Part shown: positions 1 to 7,797 of the stretch, piece after piece
How positions within the stretch are numbered: the stretch's first letter is position 1
Layout of the letters: each line of letters starts with the position of its first letter
NCBI GenBank assembly: GCA_017403285.1
Contig: JAFQOI010000010.1
Coordinates: 1 to 51,973 of the forward strand
From: a bacterium
Lineage (GTDB): Bacteria > Cyanobacteriota > Vampirovibrionia > Gastranaerophilales > Gastranaerophilaceae
Direction: 5' to 3'
Length of the DNA: 51,973 nucleotides
Position numbers and translations under genes: made by a program
The notes under the pieces: generated by a model
The model's input: only the letters and a program-made list of their open reading frames with translations
Told to the model about the DNA's origin: nothing
Database searches by the model: none

Positions 1-125
1 GCAACCAGATATTTCATTTCTATTTCACTAGCCTCAACATATGCTTCGCAAACTCGCTTCGCTCAAACAGTGCTCGCTTGACGTTGTTTCGGCAAGTGAA
101 CTTACGAAACTTCATATATGGTTGC
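1..125. repeat. Possible small mobile repeat at the left edge
   Basis: This stretch is clearly richer in G and C than the A/T-rich sequence after it. It is bounded by a 7-bp inverted repeat, GCAACCA at 1-7 and TGGTTGC at 119-125. Inside are repeated CGCTTCGCT / CTCGCTTG-like words. No credible gene is seen in it. Because it starts exactly at base 1, the contig may have been broken at a multi-copy repeat. A MITE-like or otherwise dispersed element is an inference; a chance inverted repeat is possible. Confidence 0.35.
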
Positions 126-301
126 AAAAAAATTTATAATTTATATATATAGCATTATTTATGTAATATGTTTTTCTAACTATTTAACAATATTTTTAAT
201 AAAATTTAATCATGCTATTGAAAAGTAATTTTCTTCATATTAAGATATTTGCAAGACTTACCCACCAAACAATTCACAAATAAAAAAAGGAAAAAGATAA
301 A
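126..301 (+). other. rpsO upstream leader region
   Basis: This non-coding, very A/T-rich stretch separates the edge element from rpsO. It ends in a purine-rich Shine-Dalgarno segment (AAAAAAGGAAAAAG) about 9 bases before the rpsO ATG. A promoter is presumably present, but no single -35/-10 pair stands out. No structured leader for S15 could be recognised by eye. Confidence 0.4.
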
Positions 302-577
302 ATGACAATTAATTTAAAAAACAAATCTGCAATCATTGAAAAATATGGAAAAAATGCAAAAGATACAGGAAGCGTTGAAACCCAAATCGCTTTATTAACA
401 GAAAAAATTAAAGAATTAACTGAACATCTTAAAGCAAACACAAAAGACTTCCAAGGCAGACGTGGTCTTTTGATGATGGTAGGAAAAAGAAAAAGACTTC
501 TTTCATACTTAAAAGAAAGAAACCTTGATGATTACAGAAAATTAATTAAAAGTTTAAACATCAGAGAATCAAAATAA
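302..577 (+). CDS. rpsO: 30S ribosomal protein S15
   Basis: S15 is a primary 16S rRNA-binding protein of the small subunit that nucleates assembly of the platform. The 91-residue product has the family's usual length. It shows typical S15 blocks: a T-G-S-V-E-T-Q-I segment near residue 22, an L-x-E-H-L-K helix, and the [18 protein letters not shown] block around residues 53-70 that contacts rRNA. The ATG start has a purine-rich ribosome-binding site just upstream. A strong intrinsic terminator follows the stop directly, so the gene looks monocistronic. The usual downstream neighbour pnp is absent; metK follows instead. Confidence 0.97.
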   Translation: MTINLKNKSAIIEKYGKNAKDTGSVETQIALLTEKIKELTEHLKANTKDFQGRRGLLMMVGKRKRLLSYLKERNLDDYRKLIKSLNIRESK

Positions 578-580
578 AAA

Positions 581-606
581 AGAACCGCAAAAGCGGTTCT
601 TTTTTT
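581..606 (+). terminator. rpsO intrinsic terminator
   Basis: An 8-bp perfect stem, AGAACCGC paired with GCGGTTCT around an AAAA loop, is followed by a run of T. It starts a few bases after the rpsO stop codon. Confidence 0.92.
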
Positions 607-613
607 GACATTT

Positions 614-641
614 TTGACACACTCTTTTTTAAGAGTAAAAT
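614..641 (+). promoter_or_regulatory. Candidate metK promoter
   Basis: TTGACA at 614-619 and TAAAAT at 636-641 are separated by 16 bases, a good sigma-70-type arrangement. The start of metK lies about 37 bases further on. A second TTGACA at 605-610 sits at the end of the rpsO terminator T-run and is less well spaced. I see no SAM riboswitch fold in the short leader. Confidence 0.5.
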
Positions 642-678
642 TATATAAGAAAACAAAATATCATGAAAGAGAGTTAAA

Positions 679-1950
679 ATGAGTTCAAAAAGATATTTAT
701 TTACTTCTGAATCAGTAACAGAAGGACATCCAGACAAAGTATGTGACCAAATATCAGATGCTATTCTTGATGAATTTTTGACAAAAGATAATAAATCAAG
801 AGTTGCAGCAGAAACATCTGCAACAACTGGTATGGTTCTTGTCGCTGGTGAAATAACATCATCATGCTACGTTGATATTCCACACGTAGTTAGAACAACT
901 ATTGAAAACATTGGCTACACAGGTAAATCTTCAGGCGGATTTGACAGCCACACTTGTGCAGTTCTAACAAGCATAGATGAACAATCTTCTGATATATCTG
1001 GTGGGGTAAATAAAGCATTTGAAACAAGAGACAATAATGCTGATACAGCGACAGCAGAAACTAATGACATTGGCGCTGGCGACCAAGGTATAATGTTTGG
1101 ATTTGCTTGTAATGAAACTCCTGAATTAATGCCATTACCAATAAGCCTCGCTCATAAACTTGCTTATAGATTAGCACAAGTTAGAAAACAAGGTATTGTT
1201 GATTATTTAAGACCAGATGGAAAATCTCAAGTAACAGTTGAATACGAAAATGACAAACCAGTTAGAATTGATACAGTTGTTATCTCAACACAACATGATG
1301 AAAAAATCAATGGAATTTCAGACAATACAAAAATTCAAGAAATAATAAAAAATGACATAATTAAACACGTTATTAGTTATGTGTTTGAAAATGAATCATT
1401 GAAACCCGATAGTTCAACAAAATATTTAATTAACCCTTCTGGTCGTTTTGTAATCGGTGGACCACAAGGAGATGCTGGTTTAACAGGAAGAAAAATTATC
1501 GTTGATACTTATGGTGGCTATTCAAGACATGGTGGCGGTGCTTTTTCTGGAAAAGATCCAACAAAAGTTGACCGTTCTGCTGCTTATGCTGCAAGATATG
1601 TTGCTAAAAATATCGTTGCTGCTGGCTTGGCAGATAAATGTGAAATAGAACTTGCATACGCCATTGGTGTGGCACAACCTGTTTCAATTTTTGTTGAAAC
1701 TTTTGGAACTGGTAAAATTTCTGATGATGAAATTATGAATTTAATCGAAAAGAATTTTGATTTAAGACCAATTTCTATCATTAACAAATTTGATTTAAGA
1801 AATCTACCTGCAAAAAATGGCGGTAAATTCTACCAAAGACTTGCTGCTTACGGACACTTAGGAAGAACTGACTTTGATGTTCCTTGGGAACACTTAGATA
1901 AAGTAGATACCCTAAAAGAACAAGCATCAAGACTTATGGCAAATGTATAA
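679..1950 (+). CDS. metK: S-adenosylmethionine synthetase (methionine adenosyltransferase)
   Basis: This cytosolic enzyme makes S-adenosylmethionine from methionine and ATP, releasing phosphate and pyrophosphate. The 423-residue product shows the family signatures in order: E-G-H-P-D-K near residue 16, the E-T-S-A-T-T-G-M region, the [13 protein letters not shown]-binding hexapeptide region near 133, and the [14 protein letters not shown] stretch followed by the glycine-rich G-G-G-A-F-S-G-K-D loop in the C-terminal third. It is slightly longer than the roughly 385-400 residues usual in the family. The ATG is preceded by GAAAGAGAG. It provides the SAM whose by-product is handled by the mtnN and luxS genes elsewhere in the window. 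Confidence 0.97.
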   Translation: MSSKRYLFTSESVTEGHPDKVCDQISDAILDEFLTKDNKSRVAAETSATTGMVLVAGEITSSCYVDIPHVVRTTIENIGYTGKSSGGFDSHTCAVLTSIDEQSSDISGGVNKAFETRDNNADTATAETNDIGAGDQGIMFGFACNETPELMPLPISLAHKLAYRLAQVRKQGIVDYLRPDGKSQVTVEYENDKPVRIDTVVISTQHDEKINGISDNTKIQEIIKNDIIKHVISYVFENESLKPDSSTKYLINPSGRFVIGGPQGDAGLTGRKIIVDTYGGYSRHGGGAFSGKDPTKVDRSAAYAARYVAKNIVAAGLADKCEIELAYAIGVAQPVSIFVETFGTGKISDDEIMNLIEKNFDLRPISIINKFDLRNLPAKNGGKFYQRLAAYGHLGRTDFDVPWEHLDKVDTLKEQASRLMANV

Positions 1951-1956
1951 AATAGA

Positions 1957-1983
1957 AAAGAGAGCAGTTTATCTGCTCTCTTT
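1957..1983. terminator. Bidirectional terminator between metK and cca
   Basis: AAAGAGAGCAG (1957-1967) pairs with CTGCTCTCTTT (1973-1983) around a short T/A loop, with T-rich sequence after it on the plus strand. It serves convergent genes. The stop codon of the minus-strand CCA-enzyme gene (1969-1971) lies inside the hairpin loop. Confidence 0.8.
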
Positions 1984-3180
1984 CTTTATAAATTCTATTT
2001 CTTCTTCTTTTGTTTTTAAATTGCCTCTAAGTTTCTCTTTCAAAATACTATCAAATATTTCACTAAACTGTTTTGATGGAATATACCCAAGTTTTATTAA
2101 ATCATTTCCAGTCGTCAAAACTTTTATTCCTCGTAATTCAGTTAAAAATTTAATTAAACTCTTTTCCCCAGTAATTAAATAATAAATAACTAAAGCAATG
2201 TTTTCCTTGTTAGAAAATATCTTGTATATTTTTTCATTATCATTGTCAATAATCAAACTCATCATCTCTCTTACCTGAGAAATGATTTTAGTTTCATCAG
2301 AAGTTAAATTAAGCCTTGGTCCAAAATCAGAATTTATCATAAGTAATAGCAAATAGATACAAGGCATATCAGATTTTTTATACAAATCAAATCGCTCTAT
2401 ATCTTTAAATCTATCAAATTTAACCGAAGTTAATGGTTCTTTTGAAACTAATTTATATGCTTTTAATTTTACCAATTCACTATAAATATTTATTTTTTCA
2501 ATAGAAAAATATTGTTTTAACTCAGATTTTACTCGTTCTAATGGCATTTCAACATCTGGATTTTTCAAATAATAATCCATTAAATTTTGAGTTTGCTCAT
2601 CTATATCGAAATCAAATCTTTCTTTAAATTTTAATGCCCGTATTATTCTTGAAGGATCATCAATAAAACTTTTTTCATGCAAAACTTTAATCTTCTTATC
2701 CAAAATATCTTGATATCCACCATAATAATCAACAAGATTATATTTATTTGTCCCACAAAGAACCATCGCCAATGTGTTTATCGTAAAATCACGTCTTTTA
2801 ACATCTTTTTCTAACAAACATCCAAAATTATGCGCAACTGGCAAAACTCCTGACTTTAAATAAGTTTCTTCTCTTGTTGAGGCAAAATCAATTTCAATTC
2901 CCGAAGAAAAACATACTTTAGCCGTTCTTAATTTTTCTTGTATTTGAATTATTTTACAACAATCTCGCGTCACTAATAATTGTGCAAAATCAATGGCGTC
3001 CCCTTCAACAGATATATCTATATCCTTGATTTTATTGTTCATAATTAAATCACGAACAATCCCACCAATTAAAAATATATTCACTCCGAACTGTTCTGCC
3101 ATTTTTGCAGAATAATTAATTGCATTTTTACTTTCTGATGAAAGCAATTTTTCAAATTGATTTTCAAGCAATAAAAACAT
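1969..3180 (-). CDS. cca: CCA tRNA nucleotidyltransferase / poly(A) polymerase family
   Basis: Members of this class II nucleotidyltransferase family add C, CC, A or CCA to tRNA 3' ends, or A-tails to RNA. The 403-residue product has the G-G-I-V-R-D motif near residue 40 and the metal-binding D-I-D-I-S (D-x-D) near 54. The R-R-D-F-T-I-N motif lies near 130 and D-D-P-S-R-I-I-R-A-L-K-F near 177. The tRNA in this window has no encoded CCA, so a CCA-adding activity is needed. In relatives of Cyanobacteria and some deep lineages CC- and A-addition are split between two proteins, so full CCA activity cannot be claimed from this gene alone. It converges on metK. Confidence 0.85.
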   Translation of the reverse strand: MFLLLENQFEKLLSSESKNAINYSAKMAEQFGVNIFLIGGIVRDLIMNNKIKDIDISVEGDAIDFAQLLVTRDCCKIIQIQEKLRTAKVCFSSGIEIDFASTREETYLKSGVLPVAHNFGCLLEKDVKRRDFTINTLAMVLCGTNKYNLVDYYGGYQDILDKKIKVLHEKSFIDDPSRIIRALKFKERFDFDIDEQTQNLMDYYLKNPDVEMPLERVKSELKQYFSIEKINIYSELVKLKAYKLVSKEPLTSVKFDRFKDIERFDLYKKSDMPCIYLLLLMINSDFGPRLNLTSDETKIISQVREMMSLIIDNDNEKIYKIFSNKENIALVIYYLITGEKSLIKFLTELRGIKVLTTGNDLIKLGYIPSKQFSEIFDSILKEKLRGNLKTKEEEIEFIKKESR

Positions 3181-3197
3181 ATAGAAATTATATCAAA

Positions 3198-4886
3198 CTA
3201 TGCAAAATCTTTAAATACGGCACTTAAATCATCTTTAGCATATTTTAAATAGTTAGTATCAATATTTTGGATAATCTTATTTTCCTTGAAAGTTTGTTTC
3301 AAACCACTTTGTGCTGTTTTTGAAGTATTATCTGATATTTGATTTGCTTGTTGTTCTTTTGCCCTTTTTGCTTCACGTCTTTTGGTAATAAAAATATTAA
3401 ATTTAGAGATACCAACACCTAAAACAATACCAGAATATAAGTAACCAGCAACTTGAGATACTGCTAATTTTACTATTTTTGATTTTGTTGAACTGTCAAC
3501 ACTCTTAAACATATCAGCAAATTTATGAACTTTATCACCAGAAGCAATGTCTTTAACTTTTGGCATTAATACCTCATCAAAAGATTTAACACTTGCTTTT
3601 GAAAGCCAATTAAAAGCATATCCTAACTTACTTTTGCAATTTTCTTTTACAACAGGATTGTTAATAAGTTCTTTACCTCCAATCCCTCTAGCAACAAGTT
3701 TAGATACCAAACCACCAAATATTAACCAGTTAGTAAATCCTAAAGTATCTTTTATAACACTTTCTCTAAGCTCATCTTTATCTCTCGCTGCCATAAATCG
3801 GCTTGAAATAGTTAAACCATACAACAATTTAAATTGATTAATTGACGCAAATTTACTATTAAATTGTGTATTTTGTGCTAAATCAGAAAGTTTACCTATT
3901 GTTTTTATAGCAAAAGCAGAAAAACCAACACCTAAAGCAGTTTTTAATGCTTTGAACCCAGTTGAAGTGTCTGCTTTTTGGTCTTTAACACCAACAAAAC
4001 CATCCTCACCAGTACGTTTTTTCGTTAAATATCTATTTATAGGTTGAACTGACATACATAAAGCAGCACAAGTAGCAAGACCTAAAATAGTACTTACTGT
4101 TTTATTGCTAGAAAGCGCTTTAATAAATTTTGGCATTTCTTCTTTTGTTCTTCCAGCAAAAGAATTTGAAAGTCCAACTGCATTATCAACAAGTTCCCCA
4201 ATACTAGAAGACACACCTTTTGTTGCATCTTTTGCCTTCAACACATAAGAAGCAGAAGCACCTGTATCTTTCGTAATTTGAGCAACTACAAGATTTTTTA
4301 AATCTTTTACTTCTCTTTTTAATGCCCTATCAGCACCAGATGAAGATGCTAATTGTTTTGATTTTTCAGCAAGTTTTACTAAATTTTCAACAACAGTTGT
4401 TGATGCTTCAGAAGAAACTGTCTTCCATTCTGTACCATTTAAACCTTTTATACTACCCAAAAAATCAGCAAAATATTTTTTAGAATTTCCACCAGCATTT
4501 GTCCAAATTGACGACATATTATTAATTGTATCGCCACTTACATACAAGTTTTGCGCTTTTATACCAAATTCTTTATTGAATTTGCCTGAAGTAAGTAAAG
4601 AAGCACCATAACCAATCATACCTACTAAAGCAAAAAGTAACCAACTAGAACCTTCTCTGATACCTGCTTCAATACCAGCTTGAATCCCTCTGTTGCTTGT
4701 TTCAACAGCAGTTCTAGGAATAACCATTGAACACAAATCAACTGCACTAGCACCAATTGCTTGGCTATTATTCAACCATCTTAAACCAGATAAAGCCCCC
4801 ATTCCAGGACCTTTAAAACTTGTGTTATTTTTATTATTATCTGCTTTTTTAGTTATTACGCTCGGTTGATTTACTCTTTGAATCAT
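3198..4886 (-). CDS. Multi-pass membrane protein of unknown function, N-terminal FKG motif (paralogue of 48322-50025)
   Basis: I do not recognise a named family. An in-frame ATG exists at 4922, but the ATG at 4886 is preferred because AAAGGAAAAAG lies just upstream; this gives 562 residues. A polar N-terminus ends in N-T-S-F-K-G-P-G at residues 21-28. There follow an I-P-R-T segment, several hydrophobic stretches (near residues 75-100, 270-290, 390-410 and 480-510), and a C-terminal lysine- and glutamine-rich tail. The protein matches the product at 48322-50025 in the same order. Shared blocks include I-P-R-T, G-L-N/D-G-T-x-W, a V-Q-x-I-N-R segment, R-x-x-x-A-x-D-x-x-E-L-R-E and a C-terminal F-K-D-F. 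Despite the motif there is no classical signal peptide at the start. It lies 17 bases upstream of the CCA-enzyme gene on the same strand, so the two may be co-transcribed. Confidence 0.75.
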   Translation of the reverse strand: MIQRVNQPSVITKKADNNKNNTSFKGPGMGALSGLRWLNNSQAIGASAVDLCSMVIPRTAVETSNRGIQAGIEAGIREGSSWLLFALVGMIGYGASLLTSGKFNKEFGIKAQNLYVSGDTINNMSSIWTNAGGNSKKYFADFLGSIKGLNGTEWKTVSSEASTTVVENLVKLAEKSKQLASSSGADRALKREVKDLKNLVVAQITKDTGASASYVLKAKDATKGVSSSIGELVDNAVGLSNSFAGRTKEEMPKFIKALSSNKTVSTILGLATCAALCMSVQPINRYLTKKRTGEDGFVGVKDQKADTSTGFKALKTALGVGFSAFAIKTIGKLSDLAQNTQFNSKFASINQFKLLYGLTISSRFMAARDKDELRESVIKDTLGFTNWLIFGGLVSKLVARGIGGKELINNPVVKENCKSKLGYAFNWLSKASVKSFDEVLMPKVKDIASGDKVHKFADMFKSVDSSTKSKIVKLAVSQVAGYLYSGIVLGVGISKFNIFITKRREAKRAKEQQANQISDNTSKTAQSGLKQTFKENKIIQNIDTNYLKYAKDDLSAVFKDFA

Positions 4887-5099
4887 GGTTTCTTTTCTTT
4901 TTCCTTTCGGACTAACATTCAAAAAAATAAAAATTTGCTAGTCTTTAACTAAAATTAACATTTCCCTAACAATGAGAATAATTTTAACAAAACAAAAAAG
5001 AACATGTAACAAAAAAAGAGTTTTTCTTTACAAAACAAATATAAACATTAAAGTTAAACAAAAAATAGCCGATTACCCCTATATAGAAAAAGAGGAAAT

Positions 5100-5363
5100 A
5101 TGGACAATCAACCTATAATAAAGAATCCGTTCGGTTTGAATATTGCCCTTCCACAAAAGACAATACAAGAAATACAAAAAGTAGCCGAACAAGAAATTGA
5201 GAATTTGACAGTAAATCCATTTGTCGATTTTTTGGCAGATAATGATGATGTTTTTTCAGGTAAAGTTGCTGAAGAAATAAAGAAATATAATGCGCAATTG
5301 TACACACTGGGTCAAGTTATGCGTGCTGGTCAGCCAATAACAACTTTTAGCGCAGAAATGTAA
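5100..5363 (+). CDS. Small hypothetical protein
   Basis: This is an 87-residue acidic, soluble-looking protein with no recognised domain. The N-terminal part contains I-I-K-N-P-F-G-L-N-I, the middle is predicted helical (Q-E-I-Q-K-V-A-E-Q-E-I-E-N-L), and there is no membrane segment. Support for it being real comes from AAGAGGA before the ATG and a strong terminator just after the stop, which together form a complete single-gene unit between divergent and convergent neighbours. Confidence 0.65.
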   Translation: MDNQPIIKNPFGLNIALPQKTIQEIQKVAEQEIENLTVNPFVDFLADNDDVFSGKVAEEIKKYNAQLYTLGQVMRAGQPITTFSAEM

Positions 5364-5381
5364 TTAGTTAGTTATAATCAA

Positions 5382-5413
5382 AATACTCGCTTATCAAGCG
5401 AGTATTTTTTTAT
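5382..5413 (+). terminator. Terminator after the small gene at 5100
   Basis: AATACTCGCTT (5382-5392) pairs perfectly with AAGCGAGTATT (5396-5406) around an ATC loop and is followed by a T-run. It ends the plus-strand unit. Confidence 0.92.
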
Positions 5414-5437
5414 CTATTTTTATATTTAATTTTTAAC

Positions 5438-5461
5438 AAAAAAAAGGTCGCTCTTGCGACC
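5438..5461 (-). terminator. Orphan minus-strand terminator hairpin
   Basis: On the minus strand GGTCGC-AAGA-GCGACC is followed by eight T residues (plus-strand A-run 5438-5445). It lies about 200 bases beyond the rplT stop and downstream of the strong rplT terminator. It is therefore either a backup terminator or the 3' end of an unannotated small RNA. The plus strand has no T-run after the hairpin. Confidence 0.6.
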
Positions 5462-5609
5462 ACAGTCTTGTTATGGAGAAAAGGAGTGAAGGAAAATAAG
5501 TAATAAAGAATTTGACTATATTATTACAATTCCCACATTGTTATATATATAACGTATATATTTGTTATATATTAATAAATATTAACAATGTCTCTTTTTC
5601 AATAATCAC
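5462..5609 (-). other. Gene-free interval, possible small RNA
   Basis: About 150 bases lie between two minus-strand terminators. The sequence is extremely A/T-rich (several TATATA words) and has no open reading frame worth reporting. A promoter at the right end and the orphan terminator at the left end could define a small RNA, but this is speculative. Confidence 0.2.
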
Positions 5610-5648
5610 AACAAAAAGAGAGGCTCTTAACGAGCCTCTCTTTTTGTT
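5610..5648 (-). terminator. rplT operon terminator
   Basis: A 17-bp perfect stem, AACAAAAAGAGAGGCTC (5610-5626) with its complement at 5632-5648, surrounds a five-base loop. It lies ten bases after the rplT stop. The A and T ends make it potentially bidirectional. Confidence 0.93.
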
Positions 5649-5657
5649 AAAATGAAA

Positions 5658-6008
5658 CTATTTTGCAGATTTAGCAGTTTCAACAACTACTGAAAAAGCT
5701 TCTGGTTCATTAACAGCAAGGTCTGCTAACATTTTTCTGTTAACAGTAACTTCTGACTTTTTAAGAGCATTCATAAATTTAGAATAGCTTAAGCCATATT
5801 GTCTAACTGCAGCATTGATTCTAACAATCCAAAGACGACGCATACTTCTTTTTAGATTACGTCTATCTCTGTATTGATATTTAAGTTTTTTCATTACAGC
5901 AGTATTAGCAACCTTAAATATTCTGCTTCTTGCACCTTTGAAGCCTTTAGCAAGTTTTAATATTTTTTTATGTCTTTTTCTAAGAACATTACCACGTTTA
6001 ATTCTCAT
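5658..6008 (-). CDS. rplT: 50S ribosomal protein L20
   Basis: L20 binds 23S rRNA and is needed early in assembly of the large subunit. The 116-residue product has the standard length. It begins with a basic [15 protein letters not shown] helix and contains the family block [18 protein letters not shown] near residues 63-80. It is the last gene of the conserved infC-rpmI-rplT operon, 27 bases after rpmI. AGAAAGGAA precedes the start. In other bacteria L20 represses this operon; no L20-binding leader could be confirmed by eye. Confidence 0.97.
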   Translation of the reverse strand: MRIKRGNVLRKRHKKILKLAKGFKGARSRIFKVANTAVMKKLKYQYRDRRNLKRSMRRLWIVRINAAVRQYGLSYSKFMNALKKSEVTVNRKMLADLAVNEPEAFSVVVETAKSAK

Positions 6009-6035
6009 TTTTCTAATTCCTTTCTTCTAATTCCA

Positions 6036-6245
6036 TTAACCAGAGCACTTCGCATAAGGAAGTTCTTTTAATACTAAGCTTCTGTGTGTAGCAGAAACTT
6101 CTACCATAGAAGAAAGTCTTCTTTTTCTTGAAGAACTTTTGTGTTGAAGTAAGTGTCCTTTACCTGCTTTTCTTCTTAAAATTTTTCCGCCGGCAGTAAC
6201 TTTGTACCTTTTAGCGCCGCTACGGTGTGTTTTCATTTTAGGCAT
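6036..6245 (-). CDS. rpmI: 50S ribosomal protein L35
   Basis: L35 is a small rRNA-binding protein of the large subunit. The start at 6245 gives 69 residues beginning M-P-K-M-K-T-H-R-S-G-A-K-R, the standard L35 N-terminus, and it is preceded by AAAAAAGGAGAAAAAACT. An in-frame ATG at 6296 would add 17 residues that do not belong to the family, so it is rejected. The basic G-K-G-H-L-L-Q-H-K-S-S-S-R-K-R-R stretch is typical. It sits between infC and rplT; the infC-rpmI spacer is unusually long, about 160 bases, and could hold regulation. Confidence 0.96.
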   Translation of the reverse strand: MPKMKTHRSGAKRYKVTAGGKILRRKAGKGHLLQHKSSSRKRRLSSMVEVSATHRSLVLKELPYAKCSG

Positions 6246-6409
6246 AGTTTTTTCTCCTTTTTTTACTTGACTGTAAATAGGCCGAACGTACGACATGCCA
6301 TCCGCATATTCAAACCTTCAGTATTAATTTTAAAACAAACATTTTTTAGTTCAAGAGGCAAACTTTTACTCACCCCTTGTTTTGTTTATCATCAAATTTT
6401 GTTAAAAAC

Positions 6410-6928
6410 TTATGGTGCTAAAATAACCACAACATTTCTTCCATCCATAGATGGTTTTTTCTCTACAGTCATTTTTTCATTTTCAAGGTCAGCAAGGAAT
6501 CTATTTGCCAAGTCAAATGCCAAATGATTATGTTGCATTTCACGACCTCTAAGCATAACAACAATTTTTACCTTGTTTCCTGCAGCAATGAACTTTTTAA
6601 TAGCGTTTATTTTAACATTGTAATCGTGAACATCAATTTTATATCTAACTTTAATTTCTTTTATTTCGACTGTATGTTGCTTTTTCTTAGATTCTTTTGC
6701 GCGTTTTTCAATTTCATATTTATACTTGCCATAATCTAAAATTTTAGCAACTGGCGGTTCTTGATTAGGAGAAACGATTATTAAATCCAAACCCCTTTCT
6801 TCTGCCATCAAAAGAGCCTTTGATGTTGCTATAACGCCATGGTTATTACCTTCATCATCTATAAGTCTAACTTCTTTTGCTCTAATGTTTCTGTTTAACA
6901 ATGCGTTGGGTTGGTTATCTCTACTAAT
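6410..6928 (-). CDS. infC: Translation initiation factor IF-3, ATT start
   Basis: IF-3 binds the 30S subunit, blocks premature 50S joining and proofreads the start codon and initiator tRNA. Family features are N-R-N-I-R-A-K-E-V-R-L-I-D-D-E-G near the start, I-V-S-P-N-Q-E-P-P-V-A-K-I-L-D-Y-G-K-Y, K-E-I-K-V-R-Y and the C-terminal V-V-M-L-R-G-R-E-M block. An ATG lies in frame at 6988. However, a perfect AAGGAGG (6937-6943) lies eight bases before an ATT codon at 6926-6928, giving a 172-residue protein starting M-I-S-R-D-N-Q. An AUU start is the classic, autoregulatory infC start, because IF-3 itself discriminates against it. This start is an inference from the sequence, but a strong one. Confidence 0.92.
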   Translation of the reverse strand: MSRDNQPNALLNRNIRAKEVRLIDDEGNNHGVIATSKALLMAEERGLDLIIVSPNQEPPVAKILDYGKYKYEIEKRAKESKKKQHTVEIKEIKVRYKIDVHDYNVKINAIKKFIAAGNKVKIVVMLRGREMQHNHLAFDLANRFLADLENEKMTVEKKPSMDGRNVVVILAP

Positions 6929-6936
6929 GGTCGTAT

Positions 6937-6943
6937 CCTCCTT
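6937..6943 (-). promoter_or_regulatory. Shine-Dalgarno site that decides the infC ATT start
   Basis: AAGGAGG on the minus strand is eight bases before ATT (6926-6928). The in-frame ATG at 6988 has no comparable site. Confidence 0.8.
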
Positions 6944-7003
6944 GTTTTCTATTGCAATTATTGTATCAGAATAGATTTTAGTTTGCAAATGCCATGTTTA
7001 AAC

Positions 7004-7036
7004 AAGTAAAGAGTAAACTAAATTTACTCTTTACTT
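7004..7036. terminator. Inverted repeat between infC and the LysM/66-residue unit
   Basis: AAGTAAAGAGTAAA (7004-7017) and TTTACTCTTTACTT (7023-7036) form a perfect 14-bp stem with a five-base loop. On the minus strand it follows the 66-residue gene and precedes infC. It could be a terminator or part of the infC leader. The T-run after it is weak (GTTTAAA), so the function is uncertain. Confidence 0.5.
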
Positions 7037-7098
7037 AAACATTAAATTTTATTTTATACCTCACGTGCTTCTGGGACGAACTTAGAATTTCTAGGATT

Positions 7099-7299
7099 TT
7101 ATGTTGGATGTTTCGGCACATTTTTCTCTGCATAGAAATTGTTATAAAAACCTTCTCTATGAGAACGAATTACATCATATCCTTCATCTCCAGGAAGTAG
7201 TGATGAATATACAGCATAATCTGCATAATCCAATTTACCATCTAAAGAAGAAGCCAAATCCATCTGCTCTTGACTTATCAGTAGATTTAAATAAATCAT
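7099..7299 (-). CDS. Small hypothetical protein downstream of a broken LysM gene
   Basis: This reading frame encodes 66 residues with no clear family. The stretch S-L-D-G-K-L-D-Y-A-D-Y faintly resembles an EF-hand or dockerin loop but lacks the full set of acidic ligands. The ATG begins one base after the TAA that ends the upstream LysM frame (TAAAATG), which suggests either translational coupling or a frameshifted remnant of one longer protein. No separate ribosome-binding site is evident. It may be a degraded gene. Confidence 0.4.
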   Translation of the reverse strand: MIYLNLLISQEQMDLASSLDGKLDYADYAVYSSLLPGDEGYDVIRSHREGFYNNFYAEKNVPKHPT

Positions 7300-7300
7300 T

Positions 7301-7468
7301 TTAAGGCAAAACTAATTGATCCCCAGCAAAAATTGTGTTTGCATCTTTTATATTATTTTCTTTTTAAATTTCTGAAACCATACGAAAAACATCTGCATCT
7401 GTCTCACAATTATAATGAGTTTTAGCAATATTCCACAAAGTATCACCACTTGCAATTGAATAATCCAT
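7301..7468 (-). pseudogene. LysM-domain mini-protein with an in-frame TAA
   Basis: LysM domains bind peptidoglycan or chitin N-acetylglucosamine. Translation from ATG 7468, with GAGGA seven bases upstream, gives S-G-D-T-L-W-N-I-A-K (residues 7-16), then V-S-E-I and a TAA at 7364-7366. The same frame continues with K-E-N-N-I-K-D-A-N-T-I-F-A-G-D-Q-L-V-L-P to a second TAA at 7301-7303. Both halves match the LysM consensus across the stop. The simplest reading is a nonsense mutation, for example CAA to TAA. Stop readthrough or an assembly error are alternatives. The good ribosome-binding site suggests recent decay. Confidence 0.7.
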
Positions 7469-7669
7469 AATTAAATCCTCGAACAAATACCTACCCATAT
7501 ATAAAGTGTTTTGTAATTGTCAAATTACTTACTTTTCAAAAATTTTTATGACTAATTTCCAAAACCAGAAGCATACACGGAATATATACTTTTACAATTC
7601 TTAACATGCTTATTAAAAGTTGTAAAATACATGTTGATTTTAAAATGTGTTTTTAATAAACTAAACACA
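7469..7669. other. Intergenic region upstream of the L10 leader
   Basis: This is the divergent spacer between the LysM mini-gene and the rplJ leader. It holds A/T-rich sequence in which promoters for both directions must lie. TTGTAA and TAAAAT words around 7620-7645 are a weak candidate for the rplJ promoter. TGTGTTT (7646-7652) and AAACACA (7663-7669) form a small hairpin at its right end. No gene is seen. Confidence 0.35.
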
Positions 7670-7670
7670 T

Positions 7671-7760
7671 AACCGTAGAAAGTCGGGGCGAAAATAAAGC
7701 AAATGCTTATATTAACGCTTAATAATATACCCGACCGAGGATTAACAAAAGAACATAAGT
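7671..7760 (+). promoter_or_regulatory. Ribosomal protein L10 leader (autoregulatory mRNA element)
   Basis: GTCGGG (7682-7687) pairs with CCCGAC (7730-7735) and is followed at once by CGAGG. The base of the stem is flanked by GGCGAAAA-like purines, and a small internal AAGC-AAAT-GCTT hairpin lies inside. This arrangement before rplJ matches the known L10 leader, where the L10-(L12)4 complex binds and represses its own operon. Identification is by eye from arrangement and position. Confidence 0.75.
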
Positions 7761-7797
7761 CAATTTATGGATTGGTTTTAATAATATTTGTTGATGG

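Noticed and set aside
660-678. SAM riboswitch before metK
   Set aside because: The leader after the candidate promoter is too short and shows no SAM-box-like stems.
5100-5363. Minus-strand frames overlapping the small plus-strand gene
   Set aside because: The plus-strand frame has the ribosome-binding site and a terminator at its end; the others have neither.
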